Assembly (NCBI GenBank): GCA_003439945.1 | Contig: QVRM01002284.1 | Location: 62,001 to 126,000, forward strand | DNA length: 64,000 nucleotides | Direction of reading: 5' to 3' | Source: Dermanyssus gallinae | Lineage: Eukaryota > Arthropoda > Arachnida > Mesostigmata > Dermanyssidae | In this document: piece by piece, positions 45,848 to 59,140 of the stretch | Layout: each line of letters starts with the position of its first letter | How positions within the stretch are numbered: the first letter of the stretch is position 1 | Program-made: the position numbers and the translations under genes | Notes under the pieces: generated by a model | Database searches by the model: none | Seen by the model: the letters and a program-made list of their open reading frames with translations, nothing else | Told to the model about the DNA's origin: nothing

Positions 45848-46897
45848 AAAATATCGTCTGGTATCTTCCTAGTACATAAATACTTTTTATTATAATGAGC
45901 CTATATAATTGGTTCTAGTACGTACGACGTACAAACATCAGTCTTCTCATTAGCCCTAGCTGTTTCCATACCAATACCTAATATACATACATACATGTGC
46001 AAACATATGCATATGTATATTCGTCTGCATGCGTGTAGCTATCGGCAAACGACCCGCATACAGTCCGCGAGCGAGAAAACTCCGCTTGAAGCTTGCTCAG
46101 CTTCTTAACGATGCCAAAACGAAGTTCTGTGTGTTGTGATGTCTGAATGAAGTTTTTTCGTCTCATGCTTCGAAAAGCTCATGCGCATCGGTATCGGAAT
46201 GGACGCTGATGGGATTGCATCGCCTTCATGGCTATGCAATTTCAGCTACTCGAACGATATATACCTGTAGAAAACCTGTATATTTGTACGGCTGTACTGA
46301 ATGCAAATCTTTGTACGAACAACATGTGGCCGTCGATCGATCGATCGACAGCCTTCATCGTGAGCATGGTGGGGGGTGACATATAGGAAAGAAGGCAGCA
46401 GGCTCGAAACCTTTCAACTCGCCAACGTAAGGTGTTAGCATGGCAAGTTGGTGCAGCCTAGCATGCTACATCGGCCTGACAAAGAAAGGCCTATTGACAT
46501 AAATGGCGCTTGAATGAAGGAGACGAGGTGTTGTTGAATCTGGTGCTAGGGCCCGATCGCGGCTGGACGAGGCTTTCGGCTCTAAAAGCGATGTCGTTTC
46601 CGTTTCCTTGACTATTCGAGTAGCAGTTTCTTTCACGAAGCTTCTTCTGACACTGCGCGCTTGGTGGTTAGTGCGATCCTTATTACCCACCATACGAAAG
46701 GGCGAGCAGCTGAGCAGATATGGCGGGTGCGGTTAGCTATTATAGCATGACTTCAGTTATCGACCCAGTTCGGCCAGCATCACGTGCATATAGCACGGAA
46801 TCCAAAGGGGTAACCGAAACGTGGCCCTAATGTAGATCCCTTGACGGATACAAGGGACAAAATTAACGGCGCTTTTTGTCATATATATATTTTATAT

Positions 46898-46945
<48 letters not shown>

Positions 46946-47797
46946 GCACGGTAAGTTTCCGACTGCCACTAACGTTCTGTTCACGACCCCGCGCGGTCTG
47001 ATGAGCAAGCAGCGATCAGTTGTAGCAGATGATTGTTTATCACAGGTTGCATTTTGATCATTAGCATCATCAGCGTTATTGTCATCGTTGTTGTTGTTAT
47101 CGTTGTTGTCGTTGTTGTTATTGTATTATGATCTTCACACGTGTGCTTATATTTGTTTATGTGTTTATGTGTGTTTTTGTTTATACAATCTGGCCGTATC
47201 TACTTGCGCAATATGCCTTGTACCACGAGGTGTATGCACGACGCTGTTGTCCTCGCCTATGTCGTTTCGGCCATTACGGTCAGCTGCTGTCGTGCGCCCT
47301 GCATTGTGTCGAACCTCTCCCCATCCCTTTCCCACCCCATATCTCTCGTTGTGCCCGGAATGCATCCATAAAGAAACACTGTTCTCTGAGCGTTGTATAT
47401 GTCGCAGCCTTCGCGTATGCTGTATATCGCAATCGAATGTTTGTACTCTTTTATCTTTCCTTTTCACTGTAATCGCATTAGAAAATCATTGGTCGCTAGC
47501 GGTGGCAGGGCTCAGAAGGGTGTCGTTATTGCTCGTTTTTTTTATTACTGCTGCTGCTGTTGTTATATTTGTTATTATTATTATTATATTATGAATGTAA
47601 AAGATGTTACCCTCGTTTACGTGCTTTACTGTCAGTAAAGATCAGCGCTGACTAGTGAGAATCGGTGCCTGAGTGTGTTCCGCCCACTAGTGCAACACTA
47701 GCTGTCTGCAATTGGGCTAATTGGACCCAGAGTACAGTTCTTTTACTTTTGTGGTCATTGTTGAAATGTGGAATAGTTATATGCATATACAACTTAA

Positions 47798-47847
<50 letters not shown>

Positions 47848-48010
47848 ATGGAGCTAACCATGGATTGATATGTTCATCTTCACAGAGATTACGGTACAAA
47901 GTTACACGATCTATGGATGCTGTGTACTAGCGGTATTTTGAGATGGCCGGGTCTATGTTTAGCCCTTAAGATTCAGCTCTCAAAGACAGACAGTGGAGAA
48001 TCGTCAATAT
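45373..48010. other. Unassigned stretch 3' of bZIP gene B
   Basis: TA tracts lie at 45817-45842, 46880-46943 and 47800-47846; (TTG)n at 47085-47115. Short open frames with low-complexity translations and none with a motif. No coding gene could be supported. Confidence 0.4.
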
Positions 48011-48014
48011 TAGG

Positions 48015-48060
<46 letters not shown>

Positions 48061-48083
48061 ATGATTCCCTAATTAAATGTCAC

Positions 48084-48126
<43 letters not shown>

Positions 48127-48130
48127 ATAT
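48005..48130. repeat. TA tracts bounded by inverted unique flanks
   Basis: The first tract (48017-48060) is bounded by TTAGGGAAT on the left and ATTCCCTAA on the right. The second (48086-48124) is bounded by ACATGTATATA on the left and TATATACATGT on the right. Both are therefore flanked by short inverted repeats and can form hairpins. Confidence 0.92.
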
Positions 48131-48612
48131 TTATTTACGCATAGCAGTCGTCTATCTACCAGCATGCAAAAAACATGCACATGTAAAAGTCCGTACTTGG
48201 TGCCAACTATCGTCAAGATACCCTCTTTAACATGTTGGGTTTACTTAAAAGGAGTTTCAAATAAATAACTATTCGCAGATGTTTCTACTGTGGCGTTTAT
48301 GGTCGTACAAGTTGAAACGTTCCGGTTCGGCGGTGATTTGCGATAGGTGAGCACCTACGTCATCGCTCTTTCGAGGAGACGTTACGATAAGCGACTTTTC
48401 ATTATCAGCCATAGTCTCACAGGTATGGTCACTCTAATGCTGCAATACTACAGCAGGTTGAAGCTGTCAATGACTGATTGCTTGCTCCGTCGAACCAACA
48501 ACGAACCAGCCGATGGCGGTAAGGTTAAACGGTCAGCGCTGGCTTCCCGCCAAACCACCACCCGTTACACAAAAGTGGGCAGTTTACTTCAAGGTTTGTA
48601 TTTGTAGATAGA

Positions 48613-50337
48613 TTAAATAGTAGTTGTGTTTCCTTCATTCTTGTTGTTCTTCGTCTTATTCGAGTTCGCATCATTCAGGCGACATAGAATCGCACCTATG
48701 CCTCGCAGGCGGTGGCCGATGTATGCCAAAATGCCAAATGGCACTACCAACAGCATACCGATTCGGTGCACCGTACACCGCACCTTAGTGAATTCTCGCC
48801 GATGGCAAACACGGTTCGACTTCGTTCTTTGTACACACAAGGTTTCGCCTTGGCTGCGCTGGCTGAAAAAGCTGAGATCTTCGTGAGTGGGAGAATTCAG
48901 CCGACGATCCATCCGGCCGTCGGTTACTGCTGGTGTCCCTCGAGCAATGTGCGCATTCCGATGTAGTTCCTGGCTGAGCGCGCCAAGCTCAACCCTGAGC
49001 TTGAGATTCTCCTGTTCGAGGAATGCCGCCCGAATGGCGATCTCGTCCTCTTTGGCGCGTCTCAGGTCGCGCGAACGTTTGGCGGCTTCGTTGTTTTTAC
49101 GCCGGCGCTCCCAGTAGGCCTCGTCTTTGAGCTCATCCGGGAATGCCTTGCCTCGCCTTCGCGAGTTCGAGTTGGAACTGCCATTGCCATTGCCGCTGCT
49201 GCTGGAAGTAGGCGAGGCAGCGGACTCAGGCGGTAGAGTCGTGTGCGCTGAACGCCTATTTGTGGAGTCGGCATGCCCTTGGATGGAATGACAATCGCTC
49301 GAATGATCCGACAGCTCCGATGAAGGCTCGCTGATGATCGTAGTGGACGTACTCGATGCGGTGGTGGTGGTAGCAGACTCCGAAGCTTTCAGCTGCGTTG
49401 AAGGGGTCGCCGGGGGTAGAGTTCGTCTACGCTGGGGGGGCTGTGTCTTCTTTTGCATCAAAACCTGCTTGAGAGGAAATTTGATAAACAATGTTCCGTT
49501 ACAGACCGAACGAAGTTATATACATATATATTCCTTCAGAGAGGAAGAAATCGCGGCCGAAGGAGAAAACTGAAAGTGTACTGGCCTTGTGTTTATGTTT
49601 CGTTCTACCAGGAGAGAAGCCCGAGGAGTGAGACCAGAAGCGAAAACTAGCGCAATGACAGAAGGCCAAGTACAAACTAAAAGGAAGAAGAAAAGATGGA
49701 ATGAAGAGAATCCGAAGGAGACGGAAACACGAAGAAAGGAGTTCTATTGAAGGAAAAACAAACAATGCCTACAAATTACTAGTATTTGCGAGTACCAGCA
49801 GACAGCAACACTAACCTGATGTCGAAAAATTATGTAGTTGGGATCGAGTAGCTGCTGTTGCTGCTGCTGACCTCTGGAACTCGACTGAAGAGAGCCGGGA
49901 AACAGCAGTGACCCGTACAGACTGGCCTGAGGCAGGGCGCTCGAGCCCAGGACATCGGTTGTCAGGCCAACGAGCGAGTTCGATTTCGGTTGGAGGCATG
50001 GTGGCGACAGACTTGTTTGTGGCGGGGTCGTGGTCGTTGACGGGTTTGCATGGTGATGAAAGTGCAGAGGTTGAGGTAACGTCAGAGTGAGGTCCCGCTG
50101 ATTCGGCTGCTCGCGTCGTGGACAGCTCGCTTCCCGGTCCTCTTCTTCGTCGTCCAACTCAGCAGCTTTGCACGCCTTCGAACTTGGGTCAACTTCATTT
50201 GCCTTACGCTTGGCATTGAACGACGGACTGTGTCGACTGAAATCGAGCGGCTGGTCCTCTTCCGACGAGTGTTCCCAGCCCGGGGGCGATACCGAGCTCT
50301 CGCGCTTCACAGCAACCGCCACAGTTCGAAAGTCCAT
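48613..50337 (-). CDS. bZIP transcription factor gene B (giant/CES-2/NFIL3/PAR-like)
   Basis: Predicted 457-residue nuclear DNA-binding protein from two exons: 50337-49816 (174 codons, ATG in AGCTCGGCTCGATGG, with an in-frame TAA 33 bases before it) and 49464-48613. The donor is CAG|GTTAG at 49815 and the acceptor is AAGCAG|GTT; the intron is 351 bp and phase 0. The N-terminus has a PLDFS motif at residues 30-34, close to the PLDLS motif that binds the CtBP corepressor, and VKRE, a possible SUMO site. Then come an acidic patch (DDEEED), His/Thr/Pro-rich sequence and Q6. The bZIP lies at about residues 285-344: YWERRRKNN, signature NEAAKRSRD, then [13 protein letters not shown] with heptad leucines. 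The 110-residue tail after it is unusual; a possible donor at ACTAAG|GTGCGG (48783) could end the exon earlier. Giant-type proteins are repressors with developmental roles. Confidence 0.85.
49465..49815 (-). other. Intron of bZIP gene B
   Basis: 351 bp, GT-AG. Donor GTTAGTG and acceptor CTCAAGCAG. Alternatively the acceptor is CTCAAG, which would add one codon (Q) without changing the frame. The plus strand of this intron is purine-rich (GGAAGAAGAAAAG near 49680). Confidence 0.82.
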
Positions 50338-50376
50338 CGAGCCGAGCTGACACGGCCGTAACAGCCGTTACTGCCT
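50338..50376 (-). other. Candidate 5' UTR start and acceptor of gene B
   Basis: On the minus strand TGTTTCAG|GCAG just before the ATG could be a splice acceptor, which would put the transcription start upstream in the triplet-rich 51-64 kb region. Not proven; the TTCAG context has a short pyrimidine tract only. Confidence 0.35.
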
Positions 50377-50379
50377 GAA

Positions 50380-53200
50380 ACACATCAGCGTGTACAAGGT
50401 GTTGTTAGTTCTCATAGATATAGGCCTTCAGAAGCACCCAAAGGGCAAAGCGAGCATTTCTCCAATAAAAGCCCACACAGATGAGAAAAGGACGTCGTTA
50501 TTTGAAGATGGGTGTGCGGGAACAGGGCCCAGAGTGCTGAGCTACAGAAAGCTTTACAGAAAGCTTGTCTTAGATCCAGCCTTAAAACTGCTGGCGTTAA
50601 AGGAAGTACTAGAGCAAATAATGGTAAAACCTATGTTGTGAAAAGAAAAACTTACATTGAGCTGGCTAACCCTGTTAGCGTTGCTAATCAATGGTATATT
50701 TGTCCTTATTTTTATATATAGCCAGAAATGCAACTTCCTAGTAGGGCGTTAATTACATTGTGATTCCATACAAACGGTAAAAATGAAACTAAGTACGTCC
50801 AAAAAGAGGGCGACCGATTATATTCTAGCACGTTCGAAACGACAAAGAGCTTGTTAGAACTGTCAATAGTAAGTCACTGCCAATGCATTCACAGAGCATC
50901 ACCAACTGCTCTAAATAGCGCAATGAAAAATTTTGAAGGCTTTTTCATATATATTAAGTGTAATCTTAAGAAAGTTACTGAGGGCAAAAACAGCAAGCAA
51001 CTCAATGTATTGTTTTTGACCTGAAGTTAACTTTCTTTCTGACTGTAGCCATAATGCTGATCAAGATGCCACCTGCGCGCCCAGCCCTTCAGGATGAGCT
51101 GGGCATCAGTAAAGGAACTAAAAGACTTAAACAAGCTTTATTTGCGTTACATATTAATATATTTGTGTATTAGACGAAAAGAGAGAGATAGATAGAGAGA
51201 AGTGTTGATATATAAATGTAATCGTTCGTTAAATACTTACTTAATCTAGTTACAGAAGAAACACAGCCCGCCTAGCAGACCAGCTGAAGTACGAAGATCT
51301 TATTAAGAGTTATCATTAAATGCGGTGTACGCCGCAGCGTTGTTCAGCGTTCGAAAAAAACATCGGAAAAGCAATTGGTAGTACTCGGTAGTTGTTGACG
51401 TGCAGGAGGATGATGATGATGAGATCGAGGTTTAGATCCGTTAGAATTGTTGGATGACACACAACATTGAAGAAGATCGGCGATCTACATCACCACCGCT
51501 TTAACGCCCCACACCAAACCAAAGACAGATATTATACATCAGGCACACCACCGCACATTCAACACACTGACAACACACTGACAGACCGGCAGAGACACAC
51601 CGCAACTAACAACTGCAACTTGACGAAAATCAGCACAATCAAAAACAACACATACGTTGAACTGCATGCAGCACACGAGCTCGTAGAAAATACCCACACA
51701 GATCTATCTCTCTGTCCACTAGCCGATCCGATCCTGCGTGCAAAAAGCAGTTTCGTTTCGACTGTGGTGTCCGCCGCCGCTGTTGCTGATGCTGGGCGTG
51801 GGCCGTTGGCCGCAATCAGCACGAGACGACGACGTTTAACGTTTCGTTCTCGTCCGGCACTAATTGTCATCTCGACCTCTCTCTCGCAAAGGGGGCCGCC
51901 GCCAGCGCCTGACATTCAGCTCAGCAAAATTTGCTGCTTGATAAAAGTGGGCTGGCTTTGGTTGCACCGCTTTTTGCACCCCACTCGAAATGATGATTTC
52001 GTGATCTTGCTTTCTATGTATCTATCTATCTATCGATCGATCGATCAATCTATTTATTTATCAATGAGCATTGGAGAATGGCCGTCTCGGTGTAAAATGC
52101 ACGTACATGCACGTGACTGGTGGCCGTGATCGGACGGGCTCAATACGAACTACACATTCGATAAACATACAAAAGCATATGTAAATATGTATGCATACGG
52201 AAATCAAGAACGAATGCGGTACATATAGTACACACCATGGGTGAATATGTGCTCGTCCAGCAGATAGGACTATCGATATTATTAATCGTCGAGAAATTAA
52301 CGAGCTGCTATACTAAATGTAGAGGATGGTGTGGACTTCGCATATATATTGCATACGTATTTATGCAACAATAGGTGTTACGAAAACAACATCGACAATA
52401 TGAAAAGCAACGACAATTTAGGTTGTCGATAAGCCTTAACTCATTTAGCGAACTTAGAAGAAAATCAGTGTTACCCTCAAGTTAGCGCTAATTAGCAAGT
52501 ATTATATATCTTTTTAATCAAAATCTACTCTCTCTCTCTCTTTCTCTTGTTGTTATTATCTACAGTACAATGATGAGAAATTAAGCCGACATCAAATCAA
52601 GCGTGAGGTGCTTCCAAGGACACATACACATATTATATATAAGGTTTTGCCATTTTACTGAGCAATTCGATGTGACAGCTTCCGTCCGTCACCGGGTCAC
52701 CCTTTCGTGTTGCTAGTTTTCGATAGTTAAATATTAGCAGACGCATTTAACAACTTAATTACAGGCGTTTCTTTGCGCGCTCTCAGCACTTTTTGTCGTG
52801 CATACACACTTAACAGTAAGCATCATGTAAAAAGATTTTATATTATTGTTATATTAAAATTGTTTTTTTTTACATAATCTCCACTTCAATTATATGTTTT
52901 TAAATGCACGTATTTAATTTTATTTTGTGACTGCTGTATTTTAATCTCACTTAAGAAACATATACACACATATGCGGTAGATGTGCGGTGTCTTCTATCG
53001 AGTGATTGGATATCCGTTTACATTTTGAGGAAAGACGTTTCAAGAATTATCGGAATTTAAAGTTAATTCTTCGGGAACTGCTTCCTTTCACGAGTCACAC
53101 CGTCAGGCGAATGCGTGAACAGCGGCAGAATTCGTGGCGGCAGGTCAGGCAATATTTGCTCCCATGTGTAGCCGCGGGTGAAAAATAACACACTATATCG
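50380..53200. other. Upstream region of gene B, no coding sequence recognised
   Basis: Open frames (for example 51467-52129, Thr/His-rich) look compositional. (TATC)n lies near 52020-52035. AT-rich sequence at 52750-52960. No exon was identified. Confidence 0.35.
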
Positions 53201-56200
53201 TATAGAAGAAGAAAAATAATAACAACAACAACAGAAGCGACTGCGACGGCACGCGACCGATAACAGCAGGAGCAGAAACAGCTACCCAACAATATATGAA
53301 TGCCAACAACAGCTTACCTACTTATAAGAGAACGACGGCAACAACAACAACAATAACAAATACTACTCCTACTAACAGCAACAACAACAGCAACTTACAA
53401 TTTTTCGACGCTAAGCTGAACGAATCAGATGTGTGCCGTTGGGCCGTGGGTCCGGTATCCTATGCACCACATACAACACGAAACAGACAGTACTCATCCA
53501 CACAGTTCGCTATCGCACCAGTATACTCGGCACTCGTGGTCGTTGCTCGCTCTCGAAAGACACACGACGCTTCTTGCTGTGTTCTTATCAACTGCTCAAC
53601 GAACAATACGAAGGGCGTCTACCCAACCACTAGTGACATTTAATTGATAAAAACGGTATACGACCGCATCAAAGACGAAAACTGCACCAGAGGCGAAGTT
53701 CGGACGTAGCCGAGTGTCTTTATCATCATGATTACAGTGCTACTACTACTACTACTACTAATAATAATTATTAGTACTGCATACTAATGACGACTTCATT
53801 CACAAAGAGCGCACGCACACAGCACTGACAGACGAGCGAGCACTGGCCGTATATTATTAACCTGCATACATTCACGCAGTGCACGCAGAAATGTCGAAAT
53901 GTTCGTCTGCTTACATGTTCATGTAACTCACACACCCTAACTCTTCTGTCGTTCGGCGCAGATCCTTGCACACAATAAACAGCTCGCTGTACGTGATTGA
54001 CTAAATCCAGAAGTGTCATCAAACACAACGATGTCCGTCAGAATCGACTGCTCTATCGGCTGCGAATCGCCTGCTGCGTGCAGGTAAGGCAGGCAGGCAG
54101 GTGGGCGAAGAAGCGTGAGTGACAGTCTATTGCTCCATAGCGCATACAAATTAAATGCTCCACAGGGTGGGCAGGTGCGCTCCTATACAGGGAATGGGCT
54201 GCACGGGCTTCTGTGCGCTCTACGGGTCGACGTGAGGCGGCTACACGCGTTGTTAGCGCGCCTCCCTCTGAACGAACCTGCTGTCACTGATGATTATGAT
54301 GAACGACAGTCGCCCCGCGTGCCGCAGTTCGTAACCAGTACGACTCACGACAAGAAGGTTACGAGGGAACACCACGCGAGAACAATGACGTCTCTCTGCA
54401 CACTGTGCCACTGCCGCTACAGCTGGTACACACGACTGTCACTCGTGTCAGTTTTGGCTACGGCGAGCTCTGTTGCTGTCCGCTTTCTTCTTGTTCTGGT
54501 TCCGCCTCTTCGGCGTTTGTACGGTTCGGTACGGAACTGCTCTGCACGGTTGTGATGGTACTTTTCCTTACTCGTCTTCTTTCCTGTGTTCTTCTACCTT
54601 GTTTTCTGCTTCTGTTTCTTCTGTTCTTCTTTTCCTTCTTCTGGTAGTGGCTGTACTGGCGGTATAGCCTGCCTACAGCGCAGTCAAGTCGCTTGCAGTC
54701 TGCACGGCTGCGAGCGGCCTATCTGAGGTTCGCGCGCGTTCAGCTCTTCAGTCACTCGGAGTCGGTGAGAGTCCTTCAGCAGTTCAGTTGTTCTTCACAG
54801 AACACCTCGTTCGCGTGTTTCTTTTCGCCGCTCAGCTTTTCTGCAGCTGCGATGAGTTGACTGCGGACGACAACAGAAGAGGATCGTGTACTTTGTCGAG
54901 CTAGCTGGTCGAGCTGGTAGTGCTTTGGGCTGTTACCACCACCACCACCATTATCACCGTCAGCAATATCGTAATGACAGTATAACTATTACCACTAGCA
55001 GGAGCTACAGGAGCAGCAGCACAATGTGTACAGGCTGCGTGCGCGCGTGCATCTGTGTATCTATCGATCCATCGAAGATGTGTGCATATTTATCTGTGGC
55101 TGTCGCTGATGGCTACGGCCATGCGTGGTCTGGTCATCTACGAACTGGTCTGATCGTCTCGAGCAAGCGGTGAGCGGCCCGCAGATGGACAGACGTAGAG
55201 GGCAAGCATCCAGGCACGCATGTGTGATGAATGAGCACAGCGTAAGGCTGGGAGACTCTGGGTGAGCTGAGATCTATGCTATGCTGTCGAATCAACTGAC
55301 TGCCTGCCTGCTGTCTACCGACTACTGGATGTACCGGTCAACCGCTTTCTTTGCTCAGTCGTCGGCCTGTTCGCCTATGTGTTTGCCGTTCACCCGTTCG
55401 CCGGCACAGCGGCTGTAGCGGCAGCAGCGGCAGCGGTGGCGGCGGCGTCGAATACAGCGGGAGCGGGAGCAGTCTACTACTCGCTCAACATCTGAAGGGT
55501 TAACTTAAGGGAAGGGTGGAGGCGGAGAAAAGACCGTCATGATGATGTTGATGGTGGTGATGGTGGTGGTGGTGTTCGTGATGATGACGGCGGGGAGGAG
55601 GAGAAGCAGAAGAAAACGAGGAGGAAAACGACGACGACGAGGACAACGAAGAAAAAGGAGAAGAAAAAGAAAAGGAGGAGAAGAAGGAGAAGAAAAATCA
55701 AATCTCCAGCACCAGAACTAGGAACAGCAACAGCAGTAGCAGCTCCTCATGCAGCCAAGAGCTGAGAGGGCGAAAAAGGGTTTGGCGCCACCATCTCCTC
55801 TACATCCTCGCTCTTCTACTTCTCATCCTTCTCGGCCACCACCTCCACCCCCACCATCTCCACCATCACCACCTCCGCACCCCCTGCCTTCTCCTCACCC
55901 TGACGACCGGAGCTAGTGCGGCCATGCGGCTGGCTCATCGACTGTCCATGTTTATGGCTGCTGCAGCAGCAGCAGCAGCGGAAACAGCAGCGGCGGTAGC
56001 AATCGCCGGTAGCGCGTGTGACTGCTGGCCGCCGCCCCGATGCGGCCGCCCTACTATAGCTCCCGCTTGTGCGGCTGCTGGCTTTACTCGTAGGACGACT
56101 TCGAGCACTGCTCTATCCGGGTACTCCTGCTTAGCTATCGCTGCTTTGTTTTGCTGTATTATGCATTTTTCTCGGTGATTTCATATATGCTACAACTATT

Positions 56201-56500
56201 TCCATAAGCAAAAGGGGAAAAAACGATTTGATCGTTGTTGCTTCACTGAAAACGAGGATCCGACGTTCTAGAACGAGGAAGGCTAAGTTTAAGCCTTAGA
56301 CGTGTCTGAGGCTTAAACTAAAAGCATTCGCTCACGTTCTTTTTTGCGTCTATTGTCTATTGCCGTATTGACTCGGTGTCTTTTGTACGTCTTCGCTCGG
56401 CTTCGCTTTTGAGCTACGTTCGACGAGGGAAATTGTGTGGCCGCCATAAGGTCGTTCGCGGGTTCTTTGCCTGTCTAGCGCACTTGTCACACGTGATATT
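53200..56500. other. Upstream region of gene B with triplet repeats and a purine-rich tract
   Basis: (CAA)n at 53218-53400, (CTA)n at 53740-53765, (CAC)n at 54938-54955, (GGT/GAT)n at 55540-55580 and a GGA/AAG purine tract at 55585-55700 showing near-complete strand asymmetry. A CAG run near 55961-55990 gives a poly-Ala frame. These frames are compositional; no gene was supported. Confidence 0.4.
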
Positions 56501-57600
56501 CGGAGCTTCGGGAGTGCAGGTACAGGTTTGAAACCACCCAACAACAGTTAGTACATGACATCTCCACGTCACCTCTCTGCTGGACCATTTATCAAGGTCG
56601 GGTATGGGTGAGCTGGTGGATTTTGACTTCTAGTACGTCCGCTGGTTTTTTGGTCTATTCGTCGTGCCTGCCGAACCTCTATTGGCGTTTACATCTGGGC
56701 TTCGGTTTTGCGTACGAATTTGTTCTGTTTTCCTGTTTGTGCTTCATCCGCTCCTCGATTGTTCTCGGTGACGCTATTAGCCTTGCTATCGCAATTAAAC
56801 CGATCGATTTTTTTCCTATTCGGGGTGTCCTCGAGTCCATCGCTGCAGTGGACGCACGTGGGGCTGGGAGCCTTCCCCGAACAGGTAAGACTAGACCCAG
56901 GACCCGTCGGGATTTGGGTAGTGTGGAAGCTTAGTTCTCTCTGGGCCGATCTAGCCAGCCTTTGATGTTTGGTGTATGGACTCTGCCGTGTATAACACGC
57001 TCCTCCGGTCCGTCACACTTCTTCTCCGGGTGATGCTGCGCTGTTGCTCGTCTTCGTTTTTGCCGGTAGGGTCCTTCCATAGACGTGGCGTGGCCCTTCT
57101 GCCTTCACATCTCAGGGAATCGGTGCGGCGAGTAAAAGCGCCGTCGCTGTAATTACCGTCCGGTACGCGATGACCACTCTAATACTGAGGCTGAGACCCG
57201 CACAGACGATTCTGCTTCATTGCGTGTCAGGGGCCAGACAGGAACTTTGTACTGTCACGGCCACGGACATGATAATTCGTCGCTTGGCGTGTCGAGGACC
57301 AAAGGTGCTGGGCATGAGGCATGCCTTTTCCGTGGCCTGTCCGGCACAGCTGAGAGATGGCTCGGGAACTCTATCCAAGGAATACTATATTCCAAACTAC
57401 CTTGCTGTGTTAACGAAATTAACTGTTTCGTTGTTAAGGCACAGGTAAACAGCGAGGCAAGTCTTCCGGCCCACCGTTAGAATTGCCTCGCTTTTGGCGA
57501 GAATTAGGCAACGTGGGTCGCAGGTCGTCAGCGTAGGTAAGGAGGTCGAATCTTGAAGGAAAGGTCTCCAAGCCAAAGCACGTCGTCACCTAATATATTG
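56500..57600. other. Stretch with unassigned open frames
   Basis: Plus-strand frames at 56608-56965 and 57170-57480 overlap others in neighbouring frames. None shows a domain, though the codon content is less repetitive than in the flanks. Could be a decayed retroelement. No call made. Confidence 0.3.
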
Positions 57601-57619
57601 CTTAGCGCGGGAGGGTTGG

Positions 57620-58235
57620 GCAGGTAACACTAACTACTACTACTACTACTACTACGACTACTGTTATTATAGAACTGATGCAACTGTTGCAACCATTTTG
57701 TACCACGTGTTTCTCCTTTTCCATTTCAATTGGATGAGAAATGTGGCTTGTACTTCTACTAGGGTTCTTCTCGCTGTGCTTGTCGGTAGGATGGTTCGGG
57801 CCTTTCCTTAAGCGTGCAATATCGAACTGGTCGAAGTACGTTCTGAAAAACGATCGGCTACCGCGTCATCGTTCAGTGAATCCAACGAAGCGTTTGGGTT
57901 CTCCTAGAATTAAAAACCCTCCTCAGGGAGATTGTTGTTGATTTTATACTATCCTCCATTCCCTGCGGGCAAGGAATCGCCATGCGGTAAATCTATATTT
58001 TGCTTATACACATATTTTTAGTTGTACTTAACAAGCTTTCTATTATAAGTCCCATTTCCGCCTCGTCCATAGACGTCCATCCTAACGTACACGTTTTTGT
58101 CGACGGGACGGAGTGGAGAAAATGGCCGGCGACTCTGATACTAGAAGTCGTGAATTCCATCAATTCCATTGATTTGGCACGACACAGATTATCATGTAGA
58201 ACATGAGTACAGTAATTATTCTGCTGTTCATTCTG
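57620..58235. other. Unassigned stretch with (CTA)n
   Basis: (CTA)n at 57635-57655. A hydrophobic 66-codon frame at 57741-57941 has no recognised homology. Confidence 0.3.
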
Positions 58236-58240
58236 CAGTC

Positions 58241-58402
58241 GAGCCCGGTGACGTGGTGCATTCATCTGCGCCTCCCGACCGATAGGTGCGCAGGTTCGAA
58301 CCCCACCGTTAAACATTTGTATTTATGGGGGTTCGTCTATGAAGCAATGCGAAAAGCTGTCCTATGGACGTTAAATCTTGTCTGGGAGTCAGCTGATGAT
58401 TA
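58241..58402 (+). mobile_element. tRNA-derived SINE, family 1
   Basis: Head GAGCCCGGTGACGTGGTGCA, B box GGTTCGAACCCC, CCGTTAAACATTTGTATTTA, CTATGAAGCAATGCGAAAAG, and tail ATGGACGTTAAATCTTG. The end is at about 58402. Confidence 0.92.
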
Positions 58403-58836
58403 ACGTATTATTTTGTTCCTTCTGCGGCTGCAGCCACCAACACAAGCAGCAACAGTATTGTGTTTGCGCCTTTATGTATAAACATTTCACTTATTGCAGC
58501 TAAGAAAATTTACAAATAGTAGTTTCACCAATGCTGATACAACGCCAGCATTGTATTTGCATTTGTGTGCACGTTGGTCGTCACACTCACTTTACCACAC
58601 AAAGTGGTTCCTGTTTGTTGTCGATTTGTTGTGATGCACCCTCGACTTAATCAATCAAAGGCGATTGTTCGCTCTTTGCTATGTTGTCGTCCGCCTGATT
58701 GGTTGATGTGGCAATCAGCGCCCCGAGATGACTAGCGAAGAGTGGTACGCATACTCTCATGATGAAAAAGACCCGGACTGCAGTTGCAAGCTTAGGGTAT
58801 CATTGCAACATTGCAATACACAATATCTGGCCAATT

Positions 58837-58875
<39 letters not shown>

Positions 58876-59140
58876 GACGCAGCTGCGCTGCTCACTGTTA
58901 TGTGTTGTTGTCGCACTCGCAGCTGTTGTTGTTAAAAATGTCCATTTTGGCATTTGTTATCAGTGACACGGCTGTTGCGTTCTTGTTGCTGTTGTTAATT
59001 ATTCCTATTGCAACCAGGATTTTTGCAGTTATCATATTTTTGCAATAATTGTATTTGCCTTGTCTTGCTCTTGTTATGGCCGCTGCTAATGGTGCTGTTG
59101 CTGGTACCACCACTAGTGGAGCCTGTAGCCGCAATGCATA
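58403..59140. other. Unassigned stretch with TA tract 58838-58871
   Basis: Only compositional frames (TTG-rich near 58915-58935). Nothing assigned. Confidence 0.35.

Noticed and set aside
51467..52129. 220-codon open frame upstream of gene B
   Set aside because: Low-complexity Thr/His/Asn and CAC-rich translation, ending in (TATC)n repeats; no conserved motif.
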